Source: Lacibacter cauensis
GTDB taxonomy: Bacteria; Bacteroidota; Bacteroidia; Chitinophagales; Chitinophagaceae
Direction: 5' to 3'
DNA: 64,000 bases
Assembly (NCBI RefSeq): GCF_007830055.1
Contig: NZ_VLLE01000002.1
Location: forward strand, 1,189,953-1,253,952
Each line of letters opens with the position of its first letter. The stretch's first letter is position 1. Shown piece after piece: positions 53,601 to 61,425 of the stretch. The position numbers and the translations under genes are program-made. The notes beneath the pieces are model-generated. The model was not told where the DNA came from. It saw nothing but the letters and a program-made list of their open reading frames with translations, and searched no databases.

Positions 53601-54916
53601 GATCCGAATACAACATAAATCCTTTTGAATTCTTTCTCAACTTAAAGCATACGGATAACAAGCTTTATTTGTCGTTGATAACAGAACCTGTTTTAGAGTC
53701 ATTTGAAAAAGACTTGAATAAATCAGATGGCTTCTTCCAGGATTATATTGATTACTGCTTTGAGTTATCGATTTTATTTTCCGAGGTAAACGATACTAAA
53801 TCTGTTGAATATTTTATTAAAGGAATTAACGATGGTATTCTGCGTCACGGTTGGCGTAAAGATTATATCGTCAGCTATCTTTTGGTAGATGCCTTTGAAA
53901 TTGTTTTAAGAAACAGGTGGCTAGACGAAAAAAAGTTGAATAAATGTGCGTTTGAAATTCTGTCGCTTGCAATCCGTGTGAGTAAAATAACCGATGGTAA
54001 AGGCACCCAGCATGGCCCTTATACATTCATCAAAACTGTTGCCTTATACGATATGAGTTTGACAGAGAAACTAGTAAAGAAACTGAAGTCAGATTTGGGT
54101 AACATTGGAAATTCAACAAAAGCGGCTATTATAAGAGCCAAAATCGAAGACGGACTTCCTTTCGAAAACTTGGAAGGGGAGCTTGATGCCATTTCTATTG
54201 GTTATAGAAATAATGGCAAACCAAATGAAGATTATTATTTTGAAAAATTTAAAACTTACTTAGCAGCAGCGTTAAATTATTTTTATTCTGATGCAGAAAG
54301 AGCCAAAGCATTTGAAAGTGCTTATTCCCAAATAGAAGAAGTACTCTCTCAGAATTATGAATATCTGAATTTTAGCGATAGCATTTCGGAGGACTTAGAA
54401 AATTATAAGTCGTTGTGCACTCATTACAACAAGCCATTTAATATTCCACGGCGAAAGGATGACAATTCTTATAAATCTGCTTATGACCCAATCAGGGAAA
54501 AAGCGTTTATGTATAAAATTTCATCTGCGAAAACTAAAAGAGCCATTAATCTTTTATATGATAAGTTGTACAAGAGTGATAGTGTGCTTCTGCATAATCA
54601 GGAATCATGGTCAACATTGGTTAATAAAACTTATGAAATACTAGGAAATATATCTCCATTTTTAAAGGTTATGGAAAAAAATCTATATCCACATTCTGAT
54701 TATTTTACACATAATGCATCGTTTCTTCACTTTGGACTTGCTGCTGCTTTGGGCAACAGTAACACCCAAAAAGAGGCCCTTGATTACCTATCACTTCATT
54801 CAGGACATGGAGGATTTGTTAATACAATGAAGGCTTATGAGGTGCTTAGAGATAAAGAACAATGCCTTACGTTATTTAATCGCTTCTTACAATTCTGCCT
54901 ACTGTTGGTGAAATAA
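50687..54916 (+). CDS. Avs-like STAND protein: Mrr-type nuclease, NACHT, large sensor
   Basis: This 1409-residue protein has an N-terminal PD-(D/E)xK domain of the Mrr/REase type: Glu23 (FEELCYHLF), Glu49 (VGLETYP) and Q63-S-K65 (GFQSKFFDN). The NACHT NTPase (about 195-420) has Walker A GSPGSGKS (208-215), Walker B YLFDGLDEL (282-290) and the sensor strand IIISCRSGN (314-322). Beyond ~450 is a winged-helix region and then ~900 residues of helical repeats as the likely sensor. This layout is that of antiviral STAND (Avs/bNACHT) proteins, in which phage protein binding triggers assembly and DNA cleavage. It is a single-gene system. Specificity is unknown. Confidence 0.82.
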   Translation: MALKINWQIFRVKNEDNTKAFEELCYHLFCRKYKQLEGIRVDYNQVGLETYPITNGKEVIGFQSKFFDNKLSDKSSIDQINHSIAKAKKAYPGLTRIVLYTHQSFGSGSPKYKKDIETKANPVKIQWITESNFQSLLFQPGNLDLAQLYFGLGHELGFIKNNISPEINTLLLSASFINLPLSADGFKGGIDLTTEILKPGSNIFVISGSPGSGKSILMHRLFQKFGGLDQKTDTKMLSVIVKQGAVPMLINLKLCNSDTLENIIRGRQTDNNLRRKALSFIYLFDGLDELNEFKANQALSYIAELCNHAQTAKIIISCRSGNLNALRARNYLKTITDYKIDQLDYSYTLKYFKAKGNINKTQKLALLQKENSSLLGEIKDVLLITILWEIIEELGPDSTTIHLLEKKVTHLIQDPKHHKNIEELNLLNPKEKEILELNQELSYFFQTRFQFRFPQNELQEFIIKRYPRLDYRSVNILTDYLAALFFERNNSQPSETNFIYQHRRYQEFFFAQKLKKEFEINPSIIRKLKVLSSHDFFETLFLPFLRSEYQKENNLTGFLGLNLIDVYLGKHKGWGADNAYYKDSKQFVTALSVQSPGVFEQIINDESLQIAEELFIKPAFLKQAIKDYRQSSARFPDEQYLKNIWEEHMTNLLKLNAELHKHGKTRFQQSIFSQIEELRAIYAKEGFASKYQKIYNDTLLDPYWKEWYSYLYHLVVISNKSIADVYDDEIKRNYPLMKGMDYESREEQGKKKLINDFIRIGVEYKINELGTILDQFDKFQFLSLLEVLSTPEFLPYFYSNADIRKFIDTSIDSNRFQVTEFHFAYVFFKKILGKAVLEEEFNAAKSRFQELEKLRGIDLKMRGVAFQCAVLSFIFDRYTFSLFLNEQRKSSLYIYNELGIFCTLFKEFVLLLSKERNVASICGDFVKYCTLYNENKFESYFTSEITQLLACIINHGWSDINFLKKLIKITVRSEYNINPFEFFLNLKHTDNKLYLSLITEPVLESFEKDLNKSDGFFQDYIDYCFELSILFSEVNDTKSVEYFIKGINDGILRHGWRKDYIVSYLLVDAFEIVLRNRWLDEKKLNKCAFEILSLAIRVSKITDGKGTQHGPYTFIKTVALYDMSLTEKLVKKLKSDLGNIGNSTKAAIIRAKIEDGLPFENLEGELDAISIGYRNNGKPNEDYYFEKFKTYLAAALNYFYSDAERAKAFESAYSQIEEVLSQNYEYLNFSDSISEDLENYKSLCTHYNKPFNIPRRKDDNSYKSAYDPIREKAFMYKISSAKTKRAINLLYDKLYKSDSVLLHNQESWSTLVNKTYEILGNISPFLKVMEKNLYPHSDYFTHNASFLHFGLAAALGNSNTQKEALDYLSLHSGHGGFVNTMKAYEVLRDKEQCLTLFNRFLQFCLLLVK

Positions 54917-54936
54917 ATTATAACAAAGTCGCTCCA

Positions 54937-55003
54937 GGCCGTTTGATTTATCCTGTACAAATACATATTTGATTGAAATGCATACAGGATCAATCAAACC
55001 GCC
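54937..55003. repeat. Large inverted repeat after the NACHT gene
   Basis: Arms 54937-54957 and 54983-55003 match at 19 of 21 positions (core GTTTGATTTATCCTGTA versus TACAGGATCAATCAAAC) with a 25-base loop. It begins 20 bases past the NACHT stop. It may be a terminator-like structure or a recombination site; no T-run follows. Confidence 0.6.
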
Positions 55004-56150
55004 TTCCGGCTACCATCATCCGTTTCAATTGCCACCTCTGGCAGTACTTGTCCGGATGCAGTGACGGCAAGCCGATCAGCAGCGTCAGTGCAACAACTGC
55101 CAAGCCACGCTTCCTTGGCCTTCGCACATGGTCAACTCTGCTTTTCCATTTTGTGTGGCAAAGCCACGACTTTATTTAGTTGCAGCGCCGTTTCTCTCTG
55201 CTGGCAAAGACCGGTAAAATGGTGTTCGTCATTTGTCGTCGGCAAGCAGGTATGCCAAACCATTGCAGCAAAAAAAATGAATTCAATAGCTGTTCCTTAC
55301 AGGCATTTTTATAGCTGCAATGCCCTTCGCATGCTTCGTCCCTTATCATGTCTCGGGTGCTCCGTTTCACTCTGCAGTTTGTCATATTGCTTGCAGCTCC
55401 TTCGCATTCCTCACGGCAGCTCCTGTGTCCTTCACAGCCCTTCATTCAACCACTCCTGCATTGCGTTTCATTGCACCTCGTTCGCTGACCCTTTAATGCT
55501 CCAGCGCTTGGCATCCTGCCCAACACACAAGCACACCCTTCGCAGGATGCACATGCACTTCCGCAAGCCTGCACACACCGCTCACCGGGTTCCATTGCAC
55601 TGCATTCCGTCGGGTTTCATTCAGTACTGTTCAGTCCACCCGCTGCCACACTTTTTTGCTCGCCGGCCGCCCCTTCAGGCTGCGTTCACTGTGTGCTGCT
55701 AATTGCTGCTGTCGTACCTCCAGTTCGCAAAGCTGCACTTCAGTTCACTTGCATACGTCCGCCCGTGCCGTAAGCTTCGCATAAATTACGGCACGGACTC
55801 CCTATGTAGCCAGCACCGCAGCAGCCCCATAGCTTAGCTTCTTTTCCTTCGGCCTGAAATGGGGCTGCTGCTTTACTGCTGGCCCCTTGCGGGGGCTCGC
55901 CGTCGCCTCCGTTCGTCCCTCTCTCCGGCTCCTCATGGCTCGCTCTGCTCCCGCCCTTCCCCGCCGTTACTCCCGGCGGGCGCTGCTTCTTTTTTGCCGC
56001 AGGCGCTTTTACCGGGAAATTCAATAATTCAAGCAGCCACACATTTTCTTTATTAAATACACATTAAATTAGCTTACAATGCGAAACAGAGTTATAAATC
56101 TTTCATAAATACAACCATTATCAGTATTACACATTTTCACACTTTAATAT
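55004..56150. other. GC-rich, hairpin-rich non-coding block
   Basis: No frame here reads as a real protein: the longest are Cys/His/Ser-rich or Gly/Arg-rich with no domain pattern. Base composition is clearly higher in GC and pyrimidine-rich on the plus strand compared with both neighbours. Two strong stems are present: 55761-55773 with 55786-55798 (12 of 13 pairs) and 55818-55830 with 55859-55871 (13 perfect pairs, loop 28). It may be structured RNA, decayed recombination sites or a spacer acquired with cargo genes. Confidence 0.5.
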
Positions 56151-56969
56151 ATGAGTAACGTAATTGAAAAAGAGTTTCCCTTGACTGAAATTTTGGTGAA
56201 GACTACGTATCAAATTGTCATAAGTAAAGAAAAATCATTTCAAAGCATACCAATAGCCTTTGGTGCAGGTTTTTTCTTAAACTATAAAAGCAATCTATTT
56301 TTTCTTACTGCAGACCATAACATACACATTGACGATCATAAAATAAACGAAAGAACAGGTGTAGATAATTTTCTTTGTGTTTTCAACAACATAAGTGACA
56401 GAGAAACATTCACAACAATGATGACTCCAATTGGAGGCTTTTACTATATGGAAAGTTTCGACATTGCAAAGGAGGACTTAAATCCTCAATTAATTGATGT
56501 AGCGATAAGTCTCGTAGATAAAAAAAAGTTTGAAGCCCCATTTGTTACTGATGAAGATATCAAAGATGAAAATGGGAAGTCACTTGTTGCGCCTAAAGAG
56601 CTGAAGTTTGAATTTATGGATGAACATATAATAGAACCACTATCGGCTGATACCTTTTTTATATTCGGTAAAATTAGACCACGTTTTAAAGGTTTATTTT
56701 TGCATTGGGATAGTACTTTTAAATCTGACCTAAAGTTTATTGCCAAATTTGGACGTTACCTTCTTCTAAACACACAAGACGAAATCGCAGATTATGAAGA
56801 TTGGGCTGGCTTAAGCGGGTCCCCAGTTTTAAATCAGGATGGAAAATGTATAGGTGTTCTTTGTTCAGTTATTGAAGGTACAAAGTCTGTATTTGTGAAG
56901 CCATTTAATGAAATATTGCCGCTTTTGGACACAATAATTTTACACGAGAAAATACAAAACGAAAAGTAA
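56151..56969 (+). CDS. Trypsin-like serine protease
   Basis: This 272-residue protein with a chymotrypsin-fold layout has His56 in FFLTADHNIH, Asp116 in LIDVAISLVD and Ser222 in WAGLSGSPVLNQDGKCIGVL, the complete catalytic triad. There is no signal peptide, so it works in the cytoplasm, as do protease effectors of defence systems. It lies 19 bases ahead of an HNH-type gene on the same strand. The protease call is good; the defence role is inferred from the island setting and the nuclease neighbour. Confidence 0.8.
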   Translation: MSNVIEKEFPLTEILVKTTYQIVISKEKSFQSIPIAFGAGFFLNYKSNLFFLTADHNIHIDDHKINERTGVDNFLCVFNNISDRETFTTMMTPIGGFYYMESFDIAKEDLNPQLIDVAISLVDKKKFEAPFVTDEDIKDENGKSLVAPKELKFEFMDEHIIEPLSADTFFIFGKIRPRFKGLFLHWDSTFKSDLKFIAKFGRYLLLNTQDEIADYEDWAGLSGSPVLNQDGKCIGVLCSVIEGTKSVFVKPFNEILPLLDTIILHEKIQNEK

Positions 56970-56988
56970 TACCGCTAACATACATTTT

Positions 56989-57852
56989 ATGAGAGATGAT
57001 TTTTCAGCAAAAACAAAAGAAATTTTAGCTAAAAGGGTCACATATAAATGTAGCAACCCTGACTGTAGAAAACCTACCATTGGACCCAACTCTGACCCTA
57101 ACAAGACTGTTCTAATTGGAGTAGCAGCACATATTACAGCTGCTTCGGTAGGCGGCCCACGTTACAATTCTGACTTGACACAAGAAGAACGAGCTGATAT
57201 AGACAACGCAATTTGGCTATGCCAGAATTGTTCTACTCTTATTGATAAAGACACTGCTAAGTACAGTGTGTCGTTATTGGAAAAATGGAAAATAGACGCA
57301 GAAGACGAAGCTTTTAAAGCGCTGCAACAAAAGAATTATACGGACACGCCAAAAGCAGACCAATCAAGGCCATATGCTGAAGCCGAGCTTATCTGGACTC
57401 ATGGTTTTAAAAGACCTCAAGGAGCAAGTCAAAAGACAAATGAAATATACGGGAACACTCCCATTTCAATAATGCAAGTTATTTGGTACAATCATATCGC
57501 ATGGAACTACGAATTGAAAATATACAACAATTCATCAGTGGGCCTATTTAACTTAAAGCTTCATCATCATCACTGTAACTCATTCTTTCATTTGAAAGAA
57601 AAGCTGCCGAAAATAAATAATCTCCCACCTTACCGGGACTTATCATTAAGGGCTGAAACATCAAAATTTTTTGAAGGAACTGGTGAAGAAGCTAATCAAA
57701 TAATGAAGCCTCATTTCCCGGACCAATTACAAGGCTTACGACTACTACTTGAATATATTGGAGAAGATAGAAAGACATATTTTACTGAGCTAACACTAAA
57801 CGGCAATACTTTAACCATTGTACATCTTGATGAAAAACCAAACGACTACTAA
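56989..57852 (+). CDS. HNH-type nuclease with C-terminal domain of unknown function
   Basis: This 287-residue protein's first ~110 residues carry an HNH-like zinc-finger nuclease pattern: CSNPDC (21-26), GVAAHITAAS with His48, GGPRYN, DNAIWLCQNC (Asn73, Cys78, Cys81) and TLIDKD. This version is frequent as the effector of bacterial STAND and other immune proteins. The C-terminal ~150 residues (AELIWTHGFKRPQG...) are beta-rich and may sense something. It is co-oriented with, and 19 bases from, the serine protease gene. The nuclease motif looks intact. Confidence 0.75.
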   Translation: MRDDFSAKTKEILAKRVTYKCSNPDCRKPTIGPNSDPNKTVLIGVAAHITAASVGGPRYNSDLTQEERADIDNAIWLCQNCSTLIDKDTAKYSVSLLEKWKIDAEDEAFKALQQKNYTDTPKADQSRPYAEAELIWTHGFKRPQGASQKTNEIYGNTPISIMQVIWYNHIAWNYELKIYNNSSVGLFNLKLHHHHCNSFFHLKEKLPKINNLPPYRDLSLRAETSKFFEGTGEEANQIMKPHFPDQLQGLRLLLEYIGEDRKTYFTELTLNGNTLTIVHLDEKPNDY

Positions 57853-57937
57853 AACCCACCTGCAAATTTAAAACCAATTGGACAAAGGCCACTGTCTATG
57901 TTTGAACTTTTCGGCAACTGTAAATACATGATTCAAG

Positions 57938-59290
57938 ATGGAAAGAAAAAAACTCATACGCATCACAAAGAACAAAGTTTTTTTGACGCCTGAAATGAGC
58001 TTAAACCTCTCCCAAACAAGCTTGGCTGGTACGCACCTTAGCTTTAGGTCAGTTCAAGATATTTATTTTGAGGTAGAGGTATTAGACTATGACAAAGTCG
58101 AAAACAAAATCACCCTTGATGTAATCGACTATCAACCCAAGAATATTGAAAAATTCAAAGAACAAAACGCTAAAGCCCCTGTATTATTTGTCCATTTTAA
58201 ACCGTTAAAGTGGTCTTTTATTGAGAGGCACCTGGGAAGTTATACAAAATCAATATTACTAAAAGAAGAAATCGTAATTGAGGATAAAACACCTAGAGCA
58301 AATGAAGACAAAGAGAAATCGTTTTTAAGTACGTTTAAATCAAAGGCAGAAGAATATGCTGACAAACTAAGCATAAATTATAATACATCTCTACCGCACA
58401 ATGTAGAGTTTAAGCAACGAGAGCCAGTCATTGAAAAAATTACAGAAGAGGCAAAGATTTATTTTAAAGACGTTGATTTTAACTTAGGATTTGTTGCTTT
58501 TAGCTACAAATCAAAAATGCTGAACAATACATACAACCTCAAAATTGAAAACTACTTTTTACTACCTGAGTTTAATGCTGTTAAATCTTATTTTCCCAAG
58601 GCATTTGGTGGCAAAAAGCAGTTTATAATAAACATCACATTTACCATAACAGACAACGTGGTTACTGATATTGTTACTACGTCTATGGAAATTGCGGGTA
58701 TCAATGAAAATATCATTGACAGTATAAAACGAGAACGGGTTGCAAATCTTACATCCACTCCCTTACGAAAATCAATTGATAAATCTCTTTTCACATCAGA
58801 CGACATATTTAACAGTTTCGATGACGATCTGAAAGATGGAAATGTTTTCAAACAAACAGAAGAAGACATTTTAAACTTCTTAATAGAGATAAGGAATGTT
58901 AGAAATGCAAAGCATCTTCAATTTTTATCCGGCTCGAAGCACTCCGCAAAACAGAAATTACGTTTTACACTAAAGCCTTTATTTGGTTTTCTATTTTTCA
59001 TTGAGGGCGAAACTAAAAATCATTTTTGTTGGGAGCTGCTAAATTCACATGCAACATATCTTTGGTCTTTCGACAAAATTGAACCGGACGTAATGTTTCA
59101 ATTTAAAAGAGTTGAAGAAATAATCAATATCATTAGGGATATGGGTAGAGAAGCTTACAAGAATAATTTTAAAAGTAACAAAGTAGACAACGACTTGTCT
59201 TTCTGTACTATTGAACATAGCAACATCAACTCAGCTTTTAAAGAAGGTTTTGTAGAATGGCAACATAGACTGAAGGAACACCTTGTATAA
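57938..59290 (+). CDS. Uncharacterised 450-residue protein
   Basis: The protein has mixed strands and helices with no signal peptide or membrane helix. Notable segments are an N-terminal beta-rich part (IRITKNKVFLTPEMSLNLSQ..., YFEVEVLDYDKVENKITLDVIDYQ), a helical charged middle and a C-terminal FWELLNSHATYLWSFDK-like region. It is 85 bases after the HNH gene on the same strand, so it may be a third component of that set or an independent cargo gene. It is long and intact with low-GC codon use like its neighbours. The family was not recognised. Confidence 0.65.
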   Translation: MERKKLIRITKNKVFLTPEMSLNLSQTSLAGTHLSFRSVQDIYFEVEVLDYDKVENKITLDVIDYQPKNIEKFKEQNAKAPVLFVHFKPLKWSFIERHLGSYTKSILLKEEIVIEDKTPRANEDKEKSFLSTFKSKAEEYADKLSINYNTSLPHNVEFKQREPVIEKITEEAKIYFKDVDFNLGFVAFSYKSKMLNNTYNLKIENYFLLPEFNAVKSYFPKAFGGKKQFIINITFTITDNVVTDIVTTSMEIAGINENIIDSIKRERVANLTSTPLRKSIDKSLFTSDDIFNSFDDDLKDGNVFKQTEEDILNFLIEIRNVRNAKHLQFLSGSKHSAKQKLRFTLKPLFGFLFFIEGETKNHFCWELLNSHATYLWSFDKIEPDVMFQFKRVEEIINIIRDMGREAYKNNFKSNKVDNDLSFCTIEHSNINSAFKEGFVEWQHRLKEHLV

Positions 59291-59664
59291 AAAAGGCTGT
59301 AAAAGTTGACAATATAGGTCTTTACATTTCCTCGGTAAAACAACCTAATTCGTTGTTCATATTTCCTTAATTATCAATAATCACCAATTTACATCTTCCT
59401 AATCCACTATGGCCAGCCAATAGGCAAGTTATGCTTCTTTAGTCGGCAAGGTCTGCTCTCCACTTCGTTCCGTTTGCCCTTCAGGTTTTTGCAAAAAAAT
59501 CTCCACCCTTCATTTCGTTTTTTGCTTCGCTAATTTATACTCACTCCGGGTAGTATTTTTTATGCAAAAAACCTTGCCTTCCTGCCCACGCTGCATTTGG
59601 GTTGCCTATCGCTGGCCAAATGTGGTGTCTTGCCGCATAGCAAAAAAACAGCGTTACAAAATTT
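59291..59664. other. Non-coding gap
   Basis: No gene is supported. The composition is pyrimidine-rich on the plus strand, similar to parts of the GC-rich block at 55.0-56.1 kb, and a frame from 59562 has no protein-like features. It probably holds the promoter of the DUF6943-like gene, but no clear TAnnTTTG element was found. Confidence 0.4.
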
Positions 59665-60105
59665 ATGATGTATCCAATGGTTCGTTGCTATCATCAAAAT
59701 GCTTCCATTCCGCAACACTCATTTTTTATTCTTTGCAAAGGAAACAATGCTGGCAAGCCCTCCTTAACTCCATGGCCAAATTCGTTTATTGCCACTTGCT
59801 CAAATGAAGAGTATTACAAATTCTTCTTTTGGCTGGTGTATGGTTTGCATCAGTCTGGTAAGTTTAAAGTGCATCAGCGTGGCTCTGTTATTCCTTACAT
59901 CAATTTAGAAGATGTCCGCACATGCATCAGGGAGGTTGCTTTGCTCATTCATCCCAATTGGCAACGATTTCAAGAAATCCTTTCTGCACTTGAAAAATGC
60001 AATCAGCTTAAATCAAATCTTGCACAACAAATCATTGCAACAGAAAATTTGCAAAAAGCTTTACTGCAGCAATACTTCCAGCAAATTAAAAATGCCCCTA
60101 AATAA
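59665..60105 (+). CDS. DUF6943-like element protein
   Basis: This 146-residue protein has the conserved pattern FILCKGNNAGKPSLTPWPNSFIA..., FFWLVYGLHQSGKFKVHQRGSVIPYINLEDVRTCI and a C-terminal helix (RFQEILSALEKCNQLKSNLAQQIIATENLQKALL). This matches the DUF6943 family common on Bacteroidota mobile elements. The pattern also resembles half of a type I restriction specificity subunit (HsdS), with a short target-recognition-like part followed by a coiled-coil helix. That likeness is weak. The function is unknown. Confidence 0.6.
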   Translation: MMYPMVRCYHQNASIPQHSFFILCKGNNAGKPSLTPWPNSFIATCSNEEYYKFFFWLVYGLHQSGKFKVHQRGSVIPYINLEDVRTCIREVALLIHPNWQRFQEILSALEKCNQLKSNLAQQIIATENLQKALLQQYFQQIKNAPK

Positions 60106-60113
60106 GGGGCATT
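60091..60113. other. Stem-loop over the DUF6943-like stop codon
   Basis: AATGCCCCT and AGGGGCATT (nine pairs, five-base loop) span the stop codon of the DUF6943-like gene. On the minus strand it is followed by a short T-run, so it may end transcription arriving from that side. Confidence 0.5.
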
Positions 60114-60509
60114 ATGCTGGCATCGCAACCGACAATTTTCAGGAGGCCAATTACAACAATGTAAAACCGACCACCAACGCAAGAACTAACCATCCAATTG
60201 AAAAAAAAATAAAATTACCGCCAAGTTAGCTCCGGGGCACAGACCTAAGCAGCGCAGCATAAACACATAGCCAACACACAAGCCTTTCATTTATACAGCC
60301 AGCCACAAACCCTTCGCATTCATTGGACGGTCATTTTATTTTTTAATCCTTCAATTGTTTGTTATGGCAGTTCTTGTTAATCGTTGGTTCGTTGGCAGTA
60401 TCTGGGTTTCATGTTGGCATGTATCTCTGGGTGTGTTTGTGTTTTCATCCATCCTGGGCTGGTGTTATTCCTCATCATGTGAGCCTCCGTTTTAAGAGGG
60501 CTTTCGTTC
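60114..60509. other. Non-coding gap before the lysis-like operon end
   Basis: Nothing is supported apart from frames without domain features. It includes pyrimidine-rich sequence similar to the other accessory-island gaps. Confidence 0.35.
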
Positions 60510-60541
60510 AAAAAAAAGCCCGGGATAAAAATCCTGGGCTA
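60510..60541 (-). terminator. Intrinsic terminator of the lysis-like operon
   Basis: On the minus strand, AGCCCAGGAT-TTTT-ATCCCGGGCT (ten pairs, one G-T) is followed directly by a run of eight T. It sits about 30 bases past the stop of the 57-residue membrane protein. Confidence 0.85.
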
Positions 60542-60568
60542 TCACTTCGGTCACCACAATCGAAGCAA

Positions 60569-60742
60569 TTATTTTTTTATTCGTTTTGCAAGAAGCTTCA
60601 ACAATAATGTAACTGCAAAACTCACGACTGCACCAACGGCAGCAAGTACTGCTGTCTTGATCAGATCTTCACTATTGATATTAGCAAAGATGCTTAGGAG
60701 AGTGCCGCCTGCAGTTCCGGCTTTGGTTGTTTTATCAAACAT
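60569..60742 (-). CDS. Holin-like small membrane protein (57 residues)
   Basis: This short gene encodes MFDKTTKAGTAGGTLLSIFA... with a polar N-terminus, one amphipathic stretch, a hydrophobic helix (TAVLAAVGAVVSFAVTLLL) and a basic tail KLLAKRIKK. Its start overlaps the stop of the preceding gene (TGATG). The size, helix and basic end fit a phage holin or similar small pore protein. It is the last gene before the terminator. Confidence 0.6.
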   Translation of the reverse strand: MFDKTTKAGTAGGTLLSIFANINSEDLIKTAVLAAVGAVVSFAVTLLLKLLAKRIKK

Positions 60743-60951
60743 CATTCGCCCTCCACTGCAGTCTGACTGACTGCACTCAATACACCACTGGCCACCGCAA
60801 TATAACCAGCCACTTTAATGATCACCGCAGGAAGTGCCACCGGTGCAGCAGCAATTGTTGTGGCAACTGCTGCCAGTGCCAATCCAATTGTTCGAAGCTT
60901 CTTGAAGAATTTTGGTGTGGGTGCATTCACCCGTTGAATTAATTGTTTCAT
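60742..60951 (-). CDS. Small hydrophobic protein (69 residues)
   Basis: MKQLIQRVNAPTPKFFKKLR is a basic N-terminus followed by an Ala-rich hydrophobic part (TIGLALAAVATTIAAAPVALP and VIIKVAGYIAVASGVLSAVS), likely two helices. It is coupled by TGATG at both ends: to the DUF5675 gene upstream and to the holin-like gene downstream. Together with these it looks like a lysis or membrane-permeabilising cassette. Proof of holin function is lacking. Confidence 0.6.
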   Translation of the reverse strand: MKQLIQRVNAPTPKFFKKLRTIGLALAAVATTIAAAPVALPAVIIKVAGYIAVASGVLSAVSQTAVEGE

Positions 60952-61352
60952 CAGATAACAGATTTTATTATGATAAATACTTTGTTGCCTTTCTCAAACT
61001 CAATGGATGTAATTGCAAGCAGCTTCTTTAATGCAAGCATTGAGTTGTTTCCTTTTCCTTCACCGGTACAAATGGAAACCGGGGCGATACAGCCTTTAGA
61101 TTCTTTCAACGCATCATTGTATGCATGAATCAATATCAGTGTTCTTCCATCAACATCATTCACATACAGATGATGCTTGTATCGTTGGCTGTATCGCTTG
61201 GTCAGTTCATATTTTCCTTCAGGTATGCACGAAATCATTTGTTTATTCGCAAGCCATGGCAATTCTATAGTTGAACATACCCGCTTGTTATTATGGAGCA
61301 ACTCTCCGTTCGTGCCGTCAGGAAAATAAGTTCTGATTAATTCCAGTTCCAT
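60951..61352 (-). CDS. DUF5675 family protein
   Basis: This 133-residue protein has the DUF5675 pattern: ELELIRTYFPDGTNGELLHNNKRVCSTIELPW, MISCIPEGKYELTKRYSQRY and LILIHAYNDALKESKGCIAPVS. The family is frequent in prophages and secretion-like particles of Bacteroidota, and the H-x-GC-like ending resembles peptidoglycan-active L,D-transpeptidase folds, but its activity is not established. It is followed by two small membrane proteins with overlapping starts, as in a phage endolysin/holin arrangement. Confidence 0.8.
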   Translation of the reverse strand: MELELIRTYFPDGTNGELLHNNKRVCSTIELPWLANKQMISCIPEGKYELTKRYSQRYKHHLYVNDVDGRTLILIHAYNDALKESKGCIAPVSICTGEGKGNNSMLALKKLLAITSIEFEKGNKVFIIIKSVI

Positions 61353-61425
61353 CTTTCATAGGATTTTAAGATTAATAATTTGTTCTCAAAGTCCCCCTCT
61401 TTAAGGAGGGGGATTTAGGGTGAGG

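Noticed and set aside
55061-55702. 213-codon open frame on the plus strand
   Set aside because: Rich in Cys, His and Ser with no domain pattern; lies in the GC-rich structured block where long chance frames are expected.
55740-56042. 100-codon Gly/Arg/Pro-rich frame on the minus strand
   Set aside because: Its sequence follows from the hairpin-rich GC block; no protein fold pattern.
59562-59807. 81-codon plus-strand frame
   Set aside because: Overlaps the better-supported DUF6943-like gene in another frame and has no domain pattern.
59665-60105. Orphan HsdS specificity subunit
   Set aside because: Only a loose likeness of layout; DUF6943 fits the sequence pattern better, and no HsdR or HsdM gene is present.
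54917-60360. Integron cassette array with attC sites
   Set aside because: The sequence after the NACHT stop (ATAACAAAGTCGCTCCAGG) recalls an attC start, but no matching GTTRRRY end, no repeated attC and no IntI gene were found.
60359-60607. 82-codon plus-strand frame
   Set aside because: Overlaps the terminator and the 3' part of the holin-like gene on the other strand; no motif.
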